Positions 42,875 to 52,627 of a stretch of 64,000 bases of DNA are shown one piece after another. The notes under the pieces were generated by a model that saw only the letters and a list, made by a program, of their open reading frames with translations, did no database searches and had not been told where the DNA came from. How positions within the stretch are numbered: position 1 is the stretch's first letter; the number at the start of each line of letters is the position of its first letter. The stretch comes from CBDIDH01 sp965277595 (lineage in GTDB: Bacteria > Planctomycetota > Planctomycetia > Isosphaerales > Isosphaeraceae). The stretch is taken from contig CBDIDH010000002.1 of the NCBI GenBank assembly GCA_965277595.1, positions 2,418,001-2,482,000 of the forward strand, in the 5' to 3' direction. The translations under genes were made by a program, and so were the position numbers.

Positions 42875-45800
42875 ATGCGACGCGTGCGCACCCTTGCGAT
42901 CCTCGCCCTTCTGCTTGCGCCAACTGTTCTCCTCGGCGGTTCCAAGGAAACAGAGAAAACCTCAGGATCGACGCTCTCGGTCCTCTTCCTTGGCGACAGG
43001 GGGCATCACAAACCCGCTGAGCGTTTCGCGCAGTTCGCCCCGGTAATGCACGATCGGGGGATCGAGGTCACGTACACCGAGAACGTCGCCGATCTGAACC
43101 CCGAGACGCTCGCGAAATTTGACGCCCTGATCGTCTACGCGAATATCGACACGATCGCCGCCGACCAGGAAAAGGCCCTGCTCGATTACGTTGAGGCCGG
43201 CGGTGGGTTTGCCCCCTTGCACTGCGCCTCGTTCTGCTTTCGGAACTCCGAGGCATACGTCAAGCTCGTGGGCGCCCAGTTCAAGAGCCACGGCACCGGC
43301 GAGTTCGAGACCAAGGACGTTGATCCCAACCACCCGATCATGAAGGGCCTGGAACCCTTTAAAACATGGGATGAAACCTACGTCCACTCGCGACACAACG
43401 AGGCCGACCGCCTCGTCCTTCAGACACGTGCCGAGGGCTCGGGCTCCGAACCCTGGACGTGGGTTCGGACTCACGGCAAGGGGCGCGTCTTTTACACGGC
43501 GTACGGCCACGACGGCCGGACCTGGGGTCAACCTGACTTTCACGACCTCATCGAGCGCGGCCTGCGCTGGGCCTCGCGAAAAGGCGAGGTTGTCGATCAT
43601 CATCCGCGTACTCAGGCCGGTCTCAAAACATTCACTTACGTCGATCCGAAGTCGCCGATTCCCCTGTATCTGCCTGGCAAGCGGTTCGGTGCCCAGGGAT
43701 CGCCAATCGACACGATGCAGGCACCTCTGCCGGCCGAGGAATCGGTCAAGCACATGGTCTTGCCTCGCGGTTTCGAGGCCCGACTCTTCGTCGCGGAACC
43801 GGAAATCGCCAAGCCTCTCTGCATGGCCTGGGATCATCGCGGCCGGCTCTGGATCGCCGAGAGCCGCGACTATCCCAACAACCTCAAAAAGGTCGGCGGC
43901 GGCGACGATCAGATCAAAATCTGCGAAGATACCGACGGCGACGGCCGGGCCGACAGGTTCACCGTCTTCGCCGACAAGCTGAGCATTCCCACAAGCCTGA
44001 CCTTCGCCAACGGCGGCCTGATCGTTCACGACACCCCGGATACGCTCTTCCTCAAAGACACCGACGGCGACGACAAGGCCGACATCCGCAAGATCCTCTT
44101 CACCGGATGGGGCACGCACGACACCCACGCCGGGCCAAGCAACCTTCGTTACGGATTCGACAACTGGATCTGGGGTATGGTCGGCTACTCCGGGTTTAAC
44201 GGCAAGGTCGGCGGCGAGTCGTTCCGGTTCTCGCAGGGTTTCTATCGGTTCAAACCCGACGGCTCGAAGTTTGAGTTCCTGCGGAGCACGAACAACAACA
44301 CCTGGGGCCTTGGCTTTACCGAGGATGGCCTGATCTTCGGCTCGACCGCCAACGGCACGCCCAGCGTTTACCTGCCGATCCCCAACCGCTATTACGAAAA
44401 CGTCCGCGGCTGGTCGTCGAACGTCCTCGCGTCGATCGCAAGCTGGAACCGGTTCTACCCGGTGACCGAGAAGGTCCGGCAGGTTGACTGGCACGGCGGA
44501 TTCACCGCCGCCGCCGGCCACGCGATTTACACCGCGCGGACATATCCCAAACACTACTGGAACCGGTCCGCCTTCGTCGCCGAGCCGACCGGCCATCTTG
44601 TCGCGACCTTCCTGCTTGAGCCCGACGGCAGCAACTTCGGCTCGGACAATTCGTGGAACCTGCTCGCTAGCGACGACGAATGGACCGCGCCGATCATGGC
44701 CGAGGTCGGTCCCGACGGCAACGTCTGGGTCATCGACTGGTACAACTTCATCGTCCAGCACAACCCCACCCCCTCCGGCTTTGAAACAGGCAAGGGGGGT
44801 GCTTATGTGACCCCGCTTCGCGACAAGACCCACGGCCGGATCTATCGAATCGTCGCGACCGAGTCTCTGCCCGTGATGCCGATGACCCTCGATCCCGAAG
44901 ACGGCAAGGCCCTGGTTGCCGCCTTGAAGAGTGACAATATGTTCTGGCGATTGCACGCCCAGCGGCTCCTTGTCGAGCGCGGCAAGGACGATGTCCAGCC
45001 CTTGCTGGCCCAGCTCGCGGCCGACCCGTCTGTTGACGCGATCGGCCTGAATCCCGCCGCCATTCATGCGCTCTGGACCCTTCACGGCCTCGGCTCCTTG
45101 CAAAAGAACGAACAGGGTGACGCCCTCCAGGCGGCTACCAAGGCCCTCACAAGTCCTTCCGCGGGCGTCCGCCGCAACGCTCTCGCGGTCCTTCCCGCCG
45201 ACAAGGACGCGATCACTCCACGCATCTCTTCACTTCTCAACGATGCCGATCCCCAGGTCCGGCTCGCCGCCTTTCTGAAACTTGCCGTGACCGAACCACA
45301 GGCGAAGACGGCCCATGATCTGGCTGAAGCCCTGAGCGCTGGCCGAGCCTCGGACCGCTGGCTCGTTGACGCGGCGACAGCCGCCGCGGCGCGTCACGAC
45401 CGCGATTTCCTCCGCCAGATTCTCAGCCTTTCCCGAGGTAAGCCCCGGCCCGAGGTCGTCTCGGTCACCGCGCGCGTGGCCGAACATTACGCGCGTGGCG
45501 GCCCTTCCGATTCGGTCGGCGGCGTCCTCGTCATGCTGGAAAAGGCTGACCCATCCCTTGCCGGCATCGTCATCGATGGACTGAACACCGGCTGGCCCAG
45601 AGACAAGGCGGCGACCTTGACCGAGGCCGACGACAAGGCGATTGTCGCTCTTCTTCCTAATCTTCCGGCCTCGGAGCGTGGATCGCTTGTCAGCCTGGGG
45701 AACCGGCTTGGAAGCAAGAGCCTGGAAAAATATTCGGGCGAGATCGGCGCCTTGCTTCTGGCGACGGTTCGCGACCCGAAGGCCACCGACACCGCCCGGA

Positions 45801-47221
45801 TCGAGGCCGCTCGACAGCTCATCGAGTTCCGCCCGGCCGATGCCGAGGCGTCGCGGACCTTGCTGACTCTCATCACGCCGCGAACCTCGCCGTCGCTCGC
45901 TTCGGGACTCATCGCCGCCCTGGCGAAATCTCAGGCGCCCGAGCTTGCCCCGGCGCTGGTCAAGGCGCTCCCCTCCCTCACGCCGTTGACCCGTGCCGAG
46001 GCCATTCGCGCCTTGCTCGGTCGCGACGACTGGGCCGCGGCGTTCTTGACCGCCGCCGAGACGGGCAAGGTCCGGCTCGATGAACTCTCGCTCGATCAGA
46101 AACAGGCTCTCGCCGGCCGACCGAACCGAGCCCTCGCCAGTCGCGCCCGGACTCTGCTTTCCCAAGGCGGCGGCCTGCCCGACGCCGATCGTCAGAAGGT
46201 TATTGACGCCTACGCTCCGATCGCCCTTCGATCGGGCGACGCCGCGAAAGGTAAACTGATCTTCACCCAGCAATGCGCCAAGTGTCACCGACACAGCGGC
46301 GAAGGGGGCAAGGTTGGTCCTGACCTGACCGGAATGGCCGCGCATCCGAAGGCGGAATTGCTCGTCCACATCCTCGACCCGAGCCGGAGCGTCGAGGGGA
46401 ATTTCGTCTCGTACACGGTCGCCACGAACGATGGCCGGACCTTCAACGGCCTGCTTGCGTCCGAGACGAAGACCTCCGTCGAATTGATCGACACCGAGGG
46501 GAAGACCCAGAAGCTTCTCCGTGACGACATTGACGAGCTTGTCGCCTCCCGGAAGTCGTTGATGCCCGAGGGCTTCGAGAAGCAACTGACTCCCGAGGCC
46601 GTCGGCGACCTTCTTGAGTTCCTCACCCGGCGCGGCAGGTTTCTGCCGCTCGACCTCCGCAAGGTCGCCACGATCGATAGCAGCCACGGCATGTTTTACG
46701 ACAAGGACGGCAGCGCCGAGCGTTTGATCTTCGCCGACTGGTCCCCCAAGACCTTCGAGGGTGTTCCCTTCACCCTGGTTGATCCCGACGGGGGCAAGGT
46801 GCCGAACGTCGTGATGCTTTACTCGCCCAACGGCGTCTCTCCGCCGAAGATGCCGAAATCGGTCAGCCTTCCCTGCAACGCTCCGGTCCGCGCCGTTCAC
46901 ATGCTCAGCGGCGTGAGTGGTTGGGGTTATAACGGTGGTCCGAAGCCGAAGAATCCCAGCGTTTCCATGATTGTCCGATTCCGATACGTCGACGGCACGG
47001 TCGAGGATCATCCCCTGCAAGACAGTGTCGAGTTCGCTGATTACATTCGTCGCGTCGACGTTCCCGGCTCGACCTTTGCCTTTCCGCTCCGCGATCAGCA
47101 GATCCGCTACCTTGCCGTCCGCGCGGAGCGTTCCCAACCCGTGGCTTCGATCGAACTGATCAAGGGGCCAGACGCCTCCGCTCCGGTCGTCATGGCCGTG
47201 ACCGTGGAATCGCCTGAGTGA
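42875..47221 (+). CDS. Secreted fusion: ThuA - PVC-type dehydrogenase propeller - HEAT - cytochrome c - C-terminal beta domain
   Basis: 1,448 residues from the ATG at 42875, with a signal peptide (LAILALLLAPTVLLGG). Order: ThuA-like domain about 30-255 (PLHCASFCF, HPIMKGLEPF, GKGRVFYTAYGHDGRTW); propeller of the TIGR02604 type about 290-660 (LCMAWDHRGRLWIAESRDYP, DTDGDGRAD, DTDGDDKAD, VIDWYNFIVQH); HEAT-like repeats about 670-1110; c-type heme CAKCH at 1134-1138 followed by GEGGKVGPDLTGM; and a beta-rich, NPCBM-like tail of about 190 residues. It should oxidise a substrate outside the cytoplasm and pass electrons to its heme (inferred from family). It unites in one chain what lies in separate genes at 14492-20091. 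Confidence 0.92.
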   Translation: MRRVRTLAILALLLAPTVLLGGSKETEKTSGSTLSVLFLGDRGHHKPAERFAQFAPVMHDRGIEVTYTENVADLNPETLAKFDALIVYANIDTIAADQEKALLDYVEAGGGFAPLHCASFCFRNSEAYVKLVGAQFKSHGTGEFETKDVDPNHPIMKGLEPFKTWDETYVHSRHNEADRLVLQTRAEGSGSEPWTWVRTHGKGRVFYTAYGHDGRTWGQPDFHDLIERGLRWASRKGEVVDHHPRTQAGLKTFTYVDPKSPIPLYLPGKRFGAQGSPIDTMQAPLPAEESVKHMVLPRGFEARLFVAEPEIAKPLCMAWDHRGRLWIAESRDYPNNLKKVGGGDDQIKICEDTDGDGRADRFTVFADKLSIPTSLTFANGGLIVHDTPDTLFLKDTDGDDKADIRKILFTGWGTHDTHAGPSNLRYGFDNWIWGMVGYSGFNGKVGGESFRFSQGFYRFKPDGSKFEFLRSTNNNTWGLGFTEDGLIFGSTANGTPSVYLPIPNRYYENVRGWSSNVLASIASWNRFYPVTEKVRQVDWHGGFTAAAGHAIYTARTYPKHYWNRSAFVAEPTGHLVATFLLEPDGSNFGSDNSWNLLASDDEWTAPIMAEVGPDGNVWVIDWYNFIVQHNPTPSGFETGKGGAYVTPLRDKTHGRIYRIVATESLPVMPMTLDPEDGKALVAALKSDNMFWRLHAQRLLVERGKDDVQPLLAQLAADPSVDAIGLNPAAIHALWTLHGLGSLQKNEQGDALQAATKALTSPSAGVRRNALAVLPADKDAITPRISSLLNDADPQVRLAAFLKLAVTEPQAKTAHDLAEALSAGRASDRWLVDAATAAAARHDRDFLRQILSLSRGKPRPEVVSVTARVAEHYARGGPSDSVGGVLVMLEKADPSLAGIVIDGLNTGWPRDKAATLTEADDKAIVALLPNLPASERGSLVSLGNRLGSKSLEKYSGEIGALLLATVRDPKATDTARIEAARQLIEFRPADAEASRTLLTLITPRTSPSLASGLIAALAKSQAPELAPALVKALPSLTPLTRAEAIRALLGRDDWAAAFLTAAETGKVRLDELSLDQKQALAGRPNRALASRARTLLSQGGGLPDADRQKVIDAYAPIALRSGDAAKGKLIFTQQCAKCHRHSGEGGKVGPDLTGMAAHPKAELLVHILDPSRSVEGNFVSYTVATNDGRTFNGLLASETKTSVELIDTEGKTQKLLRDDIDELVASRKSLMPEGFEKQLTPEAVGDLLEFLTRRGRFLPLDLRKVATIDSSHGMFYDKDGSAERLIFADWSPKTFEGVPFTLVDPDGGKVPNVVMLYSPNGVSPPKMPKSVSLPCNAPVRAVHMLSGVSGWGYNGGPKPKNPSVSMIVRFRYVDGTVEDHPLQDSVEFADYIRRVDVPGSTFAFPLRDQQIRYLAVRAERSQPVASIELIKGPDASAPVVMAVTVESPE

Positions 47222-47266
47222 CGACGTTAATTTGAGCAAGCGGTCCCCATGTCGCGCTTCATGCGA

Positions 47267-48226
47267 TCAGATCGACCTGGGGGGCTCAGGATCGTTGACC
47301 AGGCCGTGGTGCAGAAAATAGGGGTCGCACTGCTCCGGGTAAGCCGCGATGACCGATAAAATTTCGCGAACAATATGCACGGAGGCGGCCATCGGGTCTG
47401 GGTTGGTGATGATCTCGCTGTCGGGGACCGGCGAACCGAGGATAACCTCGAACGTCAGTCCCCGAGGCGAACGAACTGCGCAGGGGATCACAACCGCGTT
47501 GACGATCGCGGCGAGGCGAAGCATGCCCGTCGCGATCCTGAGGTTGTAGCCGTCTCCGCGTACCAGGATGCGCGTCTTGTGCTCGGCGTCCACCGTGACG
47601 ATCAAGGCTCGGTTCGGCCCGTTCAGGAAGTCGCGGACATCCCACAACTGATCGACCCGCAAGATCCGGGGCAGCCCCTCCATGCCAAAGGCCGCGTCGC
47701 GATGAAGGCCGAGGCGTTCGCGATACGTCGAGATCCGCGCCGGATCGTCGCCGCTCAAGATCGCCGAGACGACCCCGCGGGCGCGGAGCCAGTGCCCCAG
47801 TTCATTTAGATTTCCGTAATGCAGCGCCGCCAGAATCACGGGCCTTCCCGCGCTCCGCGCGGCGTCCAGACGCTCCGCGCCGAGAAACCGGCACTGCTTC
47901 CGCCAGCGCGGTTCGCGGAGCCGGTCCGGCCAGAACCGGACCAGTTTCGACATCAGCATCGCCGTGCGACCGGACCAGAGTCGAAGGCCCCAGCGAAGCC
48001 TTCGTTCTTCGGGCCGGAGCGACCTCGGCAATTTTCGGAAGGCCCGATAAGTCGGCCCCCGATACAACAACTGGTAGGCCCCAAACGCCGCCGCGCCCGG
48101 CCACAAGAGCGCCCGGAAGACCGAGAGCGGCAAGACCCTGTCGGCCAATCGAAGCGTTTTGCCGGCGATCGCGTCGAGGATCTCGGTTCGCGACCTGGCC
48201 ATTCGTGAACGTTTCCCTCGCGACAT
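47267..48226 (-). CDS. LpxL/HtrB-like lysophospholipid acyltransferase-family protein
   Basis: 319 residues. The family is indicated by GRPVILAALHYGNLNELGHWL, NGPNRALIVTVDAEHK and VVIPCAVRSPRGLTFEVILGSP. In lipid A acyltransferases the catalytic motif is HX4D/E; here His136 is followed at the fifth place by Asn141, with Glu142 one step later, so catalysis may be altered. An N-terminal hydrophobic segment around 40-58 (VFRALLWPGAAAFGAYQLL) could anchor it. It would acylate a membrane glycolipid or similar on the cytoplasmic face. An alternative ATG is eight codons downstream. Confidence 0.82.
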   Translation of the reverse strand: MSRGKRSRMARSRTEILDAIAGKTLRLADRVLPLSVFRALLWPGAAAFGAYQLLYRGPTYRAFRKLPRSLRPEERRLRWGLRLWSGRTAMLMSKLVRFWPDRLREPRWRKQCRFLGAERLDAARSAGRPVILAALHYGNLNELGHWLRARGVVSAILSGDDPARISTYRERLGLHRDAAFGMEGLPRILRVDQLWDVRDFLNGPNRALIVTVDAEHKTRILVRGDGYNLRIATGMLRLAAIVNAVVIPCAVRSPRGLTFEVILGSPVPDSEIITNPDPMAASVHIVREILSVIAAYPEQCDPYFLHHGLVNDPEPPRSI

Positions 48227-48279
48227 AAGGGCTCGGGGCTATTGGGTGCCTGAACCTCTCGATCGAAAAGGTTCCAGGC

Positions 48280-49437
48280 TCATTTCTCGACCGCGGCGAC
48301 GACCTTCAAGACTAGCTCGCGTTCGAAATCCTTGGGGAACTTCGTTCCATCGCCCAGTCGCACGAAGATCAGATCCAGGCCAGGGACGACGAAGCCGTCG
48401 TTGTGGTCCTTGCCCTTCGTCGCCACGAGGTCGGCCGGTGCGCCCGGAATGCCCTTCGCGGTCCACCACTGGCCACCGTAGTCGGCCTTCATCTTCGTCC
48501 CCGCCCAGGCGAAATCATAGTACAACTCGGGAACGATCCGCTTGCCCGCCCAATCCCCCTTGTGAAGCGCCAGGTAGCAGAACCGGGCGTGCTCGCGAGG
48601 GTTGGTGTAAATGCCGCTGTACCCTTGCGCGAATGGTCCGATGGCATCGTCACCCCCGCCGCCGATCGTCTGCCAGCGAATTTGCTTGATGCCGATCGGA
48701 TCAAGGAGCCGCTCTTTCAGGAACGGGAAGAGATCGGTCTTCTGAGCCTGGTTGAACAACAGGACAAGATGGGCCACGCCCGCGTTGCTGTAGTGGAAGA
48801 CGCTCCCCGGTTCGCCCTTCAGCGTCTTGAAGGCCGAGTTCTTCGCATGGCCGAGCGCGACCTCGAAAGGTTGATCCTTCTTGCCCGTCGGAACTGGCTC
48901 GCCACCGAGGCCCGAGGCCATGTTCAGCAGGTTGCGAACGCTGATCTCGGCCTTGCGCGGGTCGGGCAGGGGCAACGACTGGGGAATCCAGTCGGCGTTG
49001 CAAACCTTCGTATCCAGCGAGAGAGTCCGGCCGCCGGGAAGCGCGCCGGCGCCGAAGTCGGAGAGGATCAGGCCGAAGGCCGTGCTCGTGTACGACTTGC
49101 TGCTGGAGTAAATGTTAAAGGCGGTCGTCCGGTCGCCCCCCTTGTACCACTCGCCGACAATCCGCCCCTTGCGAATGACCAGCAGGCCCGAGGCGCCGTC
49201 GGATTTGGTGTTGAATTTCCAGGCGTCTTCGAGCTTGTCCCAGTCCACCCCGGCGATTTCCTTGATCTTCGCCTTCGCGGTCGAGTCTGGATCGCCCGAG
49301 TCGGGCAAGAGGGTACGCCAGCCCCCCTGTTCCTCCTCGGGCGGGAAATAGTCGGAAAGCGTCGGGCTCGCGGCCCGCGCCGTGAGGGCACCCGCGAGAA
49401 GGATCAAGAGAGCGAGCCAGGTCCTGCCGTTGCGCAT
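48280..49437 (-). CDS. Secreted serine hydrolase (beta-lactamase/class C PBP-like)
   Basis: 385 residues with a signal peptide (LALLILLAGALTARAA). The catalytic SxxK tetrad is SSSK at 111-114 (in YSSSKSYTSTAFG), and the YxN motif is in FHYSNAGVAH. The third, KTG-like element is not obvious; HNDGFVVPG may take its place. NLLNMASGLGG follows the first motif as in the S12 family. Members include esterases, D-aminopeptidases and beta-lactam-insensitive hydrolases. The gene stands between the acyltransferase and SET-domain genes in the same direction. Confidence 0.88.
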   Translation of the reverse strand: MRNGRTWLALLILLAGALTARAASPTLSDYFPPEEEQGGWRTLLPDSGDPDSTAKAKIKEIAGVDWDKLEDAWKFNTKSDGASGLLVIRKGRIVGEWYKGGDRTTAFNIYSSSKSYTSTAFGLILSDFGAGALPGGRTLSLDTKVCNADWIPQSLPLPDPRKAEISVRNLLNMASGLGGEPVPTGKKDQPFEVALGHAKNSAFKTLKGEPGSVFHYSNAGVAHLVLLFNQAQKTDLFPFLKERLLDPIGIKQIRWQTIGGGGDDAIGPFAQGYSGIYTNPREHARFCYLALHKGDWAGKRIVPELYYDFAWAGTKMKADYGGQWWTAKGIPGAPADLVATKGKDHNDGFVVPGLDLIFVRLGDGTKFPKDFERELVLKVVAAVEK

Positions 49438-49554
49438 CGTCGATCTCTCCAGGGTCGTTTCATTCGCGAACCACGTTCGTTCCGCCGCGACCGACAGGAT
49501 AAGGCTCCACGCTCGCCATTGGGAGCGAAATCCTGGAGAGGTCTTCGGCCGGGG

Positions 49555-49989
49555 TCAGACGGATCGTCCTCGGCGCGACGGTGCGGCGGCGGGTTTGGCG
49601 TCCTCAACCACTTCGAATCCGACGGGGCTGCGGTCGGTCGGTTCGCCGTTGTAGTTGATCGTGATCTCCTCGCCGGCCACGATGTCGCGGATCGCCGTAT
49701 ACACCTTGCGCTGGCTCCCTTCGTCGTCGTAGCGCGCATTGGGATCAAACGAATGATTATAAAGCGATCCATATCCGAGCGCCAGGGCGACGGTCCCTTC
49801 ACCCCAGAGGAAGCAATAACCCGCGAGGCCGGTCCAGCCGTCGGAATCCTGGATTTCTTCGAGCCGCAGGACCAGGACCGGCACGCGCTCGATGACCTCG
49901 CCTTCACGGATCGCCCGGCGGGCGAAGACGCCCCGCCCCTTGCCCTTGACCCGCTTCACCGCGATCAGGTCGGAATGTGTCAGCGCCAT
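49555..49989 (-). CDS. SET-domain protein (lysine methyltransferase-like)
   Basis: 144 residues from the ATG at 49989, with GAGGGG about eight bases upstream. The single domain is a SET fold: KGRGVFARRAIREGEVIERVPV, YGSLYNHSFDPNARY (the NHS/T cofactor motif) and AGEEITINYNGE, ending in a basic Ala/Pro tail. SET proteins transfer methyl groups from S-adenosylmethionine to lysine; bacterial targets are mostly unknown. Small size and lack of a signal suggest a cytoplasmic protein. Confidence 0.88.
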   Translation of the reverse strand: MALTHSDLIAVKRVKGKGRGVFARRAIREGEVIERVPVLVLRLEEIQDSDGWTGLAGYCFLWGEGTVALALGYGSLYNHSFDPNARYDDEGSQRKVYTAIRDIVAGEEITINYNGEPTDRSPVGFEVVEDAKPAAAPSRRGRSV

Positions 49990-50412
49990 GTTTCGCCCCC
50001 TCAATGGCTCGAAGCCGTCGAGCCGGACTTTCGGCCCGTTGCGTTTCGTTACGTTCGACGGCCGGACCTTCCGCGGACATACGTCGTTCGCGCACGCCGA
50101 TCATACCTGACCAGCGGATTCGTACCAACCACCTGCGCGGAAGGATGGCCCGGTCGCCAATCCGACTCTTCCGTCTTCAATTCCCGATGCCCTTCTCCTC
50201 GATCACCGTTCGCCCAGAATCTCCAGGCCTTCGGAGATCCCTCCCCGCCTCCCTCTGGCAAATCGGGCAAGAACCGGTTATCCCTTGAGGGTCGTACAAG
50301 GCGCCCGCGATGCGCGCCGGCCCGAGACGTTTGGGCCGAGACGCCGAAGTCGGACCGATTAACCGACCGACTGATTGATGACCGATAGACCGAACCCCAA
50401 GAGAGACAACCG
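49990..50412. other. Divergent intergenic region upstream of transketolase
   Basis: About 420 bases between the leftward SET gene and the rightward transketolase gene. Near 50350-50396 there is a run of GACCGA-like units (CCGACCGACTG, GATGACCGATAGACCGA) that resembles one arm of the ATGACCG repeats but has no clear partner arm. No consensus promoter was found. Confidence 0.4.
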
Positions 50413-52509
50413 ATGACGACCGCGGTGGACCCGAACCCGACCATCAAGTCCGGACGGCACCCGCTCGATGCGACCTGCATCAACACCATCCGAACCCTCT
50501 CGATGGATGCGGTGCAGGCAGCCAACTCCGGGCACCCCGGCACTCCCATGGCCCTGGCGCCGGTGGCCTTCTACCTCTGGCAGTACATTCTTCGGTTCGA
50601 CCCGAAAGACCCGATCTGGCCAGACCGCGATCGGTTCGTCCTCTCGGCCGGCCACGCCTCGATGCTGCTTTATTCACTCTTGCATCTGACCGGCGTGAAG
50701 ACCGTGAGCAAGACTTATGAGCCGCTCGGCGAGCCGGCCGTCACGCTCGACGCGATCAAGCATTTCCGGCAACTCCATAGCCGATGCCCCGGCCACCCAG
50801 AGTATCGCTGGACCTCCGGCGTCGAAACGACCACTGGACCTCTCGGCCAGGGTGTCGCCAACTCCGTCGGCATGGCCGCCGCCGGGCGTTGGATGGCCGC
50901 GCACTACAACAAGCCCGGCTTTGACGACCTCGTGAACTACAACGTTTACGCGATCTGCGGCGACGGCGACATGATGGAAGGGATCAGCGGCGAGGCCGCC
51001 TCGCTCGCCGGTCACTGGAAGCTCTCCAACCTCTGCTGGATCTACGACAACAATCACATCACCATTGAAGGCAACACCTCGCTCGCCTTCTCCGAAGACG
51101 TCGGCAACCGGTTCCTCGCTTACGGCTGGAACATCGCCCGGGTCAGCGACGCCAACGACCTTGAGATGCTCGAACGCGCCTTTGACTCGTTCAAGAACAC
51201 GAGCGATCGCCCGACCCTGATCATTGTCGATAGCCACATTGCCTGGGGCGCTCCCAACAAGCAAGACACCCACGCAGCCCACGGCGAACCCCTCGGCGAT
51301 GAGGAAATCAAGCTCACGAAACGCGCTTATGGCTGGCCCGAAGACGCCAAGTTCCTCGTCCCCGATGGCGTCTACGAGCATTTCAACGAGGGCATCGGCG
51401 CTCGGGGCAAGGCCCTTCGAGACGCCTGGTTTGGTGAGGTCGAAAAGTACAAGGCCGCCTATCCCGACCTCGCCGATCAACTCTACAAGATCCAGCACCG
51501 CCAGCTTCCCGACGGCTGGGACAAGGACCTTAAGCCCTTTCCGACCGACCCCAAGGGCGAAGCCACCCGGTCGTCCTCGGGCAAGGTGCTGAACCTGGTT
51601 GCGAAAAACGTTCCCTGGCTGATCGGCGGCGCGGCCGACCTGGCACCGTCCACCAAGACCCGAATGACCTTCGAAGGCGCGGGCGACTTCGAGGCGCACA
51701 GCTACGGCGGCCGAAACTTCCATTTCGGCATCCGCGAGCACGCGATGGGCGCGATCATCAACGGCATCTCGCTGGTGAAGCTCCGCCCCTTCGGCTCCGG
51801 CTTCCTGATCTTCAGCGATTACGGCCGCGCGCCGATTCGACTCGCCGCGCTCATGGAAATTCCCGTCATCTACGTCTTCACGCACGACTCGATCGGCGTC
51901 GGCGAGGACGGGCCGACACACCAGCCGATCGAGCAACTTGCCTCGCTCCGTGCCATTCCTGGCCTGACCCTCTTCCGCCCCTGCGACGCCAACGAAGTGG
52001 TCGAAGCCTGGCGCCACGTCATGCAGATCACCCACGAGCCGTCTGTTCTGGTCCTCAGCCGGCAAGATCTGCCGACGCTCGACAGGACCAAGTACGCCTC
52101 CGCCGCCGGCCTGCAAAAGGGGGCCTATGTCCTCGCCGATGCCCCCGACGGCAAGCCCGAGGTCATCCTGATTGGCACCGGTAGCGAGGTTCAACTCTGC
52201 GTCGGTGCCTATGAAGCGCTGAAGGCCGAGGGGATCAAGGCCCGGGTTGTCAGCATGCCTTCGTGGGACGTCTTCGAGGACCAGACGCCCGAGTATCGCG
52301 AGAGTGTCTTGCCGGCCGCCGTCACGGCCCGCGTCGCCGTCGAGCTGGCGTCGACCTTCGGCTGGAACCAGTACGTCGGCTCGACCGGCAAGATCATCGG
52401 GATGACGACTTTCGGCTCATCGGCCCCCTTGAAGGAACTTCAAAAGGAGTTCAAGTTCACCGTCGAGGCCGTCGCCGCCGCGGCTCGCGAGCAGCTTGGC
52501 AAGTCCTGA
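50413..52509 (+). CDS. tkt: Transketolase
   Basis: 698 residues, the usual length. It moves two-carbon ketol units between sugar phosphates with thiamine diphosphate (pentose phosphate pathway). The N-terminal block ANSGHPGTPMALAPVAF, the ThDP/Mg motif GDGDMMEGISGEAASLAGHWKLSNLCWIYDNN, and the pyrimidine-domain segments FHFGIREHAMGAIINGI and THDSIGVGEDGPTHQP are all present, with the catalytic Glu in REHAMG. GAGAG precedes the ATG. It ends at a very strong terminator, so it is probably transcribed alone. Confidence 0.98.
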   Translation: MTTAVDPNPTIKSGRHPLDATCINTIRTLSMDAVQAANSGHPGTPMALAPVAFYLWQYILRFDPKDPIWPDRDRFVLSAGHASMLLYSLLHLTGVKTVSKTYEPLGEPAVTLDAIKHFRQLHSRCPGHPEYRWTSGVETTTGPLGQGVANSVGMAAAGRWMAAHYNKPGFDDLVNYNVYAICGDGDMMEGISGEAASLAGHWKLSNLCWIYDNNHITIEGNTSLAFSEDVGNRFLAYGWNIARVSDANDLEMLERAFDSFKNTSDRPTLIIVDSHIAWGAPNKQDTHAAHGEPLGDEEIKLTKRAYGWPEDAKFLVPDGVYEHFNEGIGARGKALRDAWFGEVEKYKAAYPDLADQLYKIQHRQLPDGWDKDLKPFPTDPKGEATRSSSGKVLNLVAKNVPWLIGGAADLAPSTKTRMTFEGAGDFEAHSYGGRNFHFGIREHAMGAIINGISLVKLRPFGSGFLIFSDYGRAPIRLAALMEIPVIYVFTHDSIGVGEDGPTHQPIEQLASLRAIPGLTLFRPCDANEVVEAWRHVMQITHEPSVLVLSRQDLPTLDRTKYASAAGLQKGAYVLADAPDGKPEVILIGTGSEVQLCVGAYEALKAEGIKARVVSMPSWDVFEDQTPEYRESVLPAAVTARVAVELASTFGWNQYVGSTGKIIGMTTFGSSAPLKELQKEFKFTVEAVAAAAREQLGKS

Positions 52510-52523
52510 CCAGAATCTCCGCG

Positions 52524-52569
52524 GGCCGGACGGCCGCCACTCTCCCAACGGCCGTCCGGCCTCTCTTTT
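52524..52569 (+). terminator. Strong rho-independent terminator after transketolase
   Basis: A perfect 13-base stem: GGCCGGACGGCCG (52524-52536) pairs with CGGCCGTCCGGCC (52549-52561), with a 12-base loop, followed by TCTCTTTT. It begins 14 bases after the transketolase stop. Confidence 0.9.
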
Positions 52570-52627
52570 CCCCGTTGAATTTTCCGTCGCGATCAACACA
52601 CTTTTTGCAGAACCCAGGACGCCGGGC

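Noticed and set aside
42962..47239. Two long reverse open frames opposite the fused dehydrogenase (713 and 669 codons)
   Set aside because: Shadows of the 1,448-residue gene; no motif, no ribosome sites.
48403..50388. Forward open frame of 661 codons opposite the serine hydrolase and SET genes
   Set aside because: Antisense to two recognised genes; composition is shadow-like.
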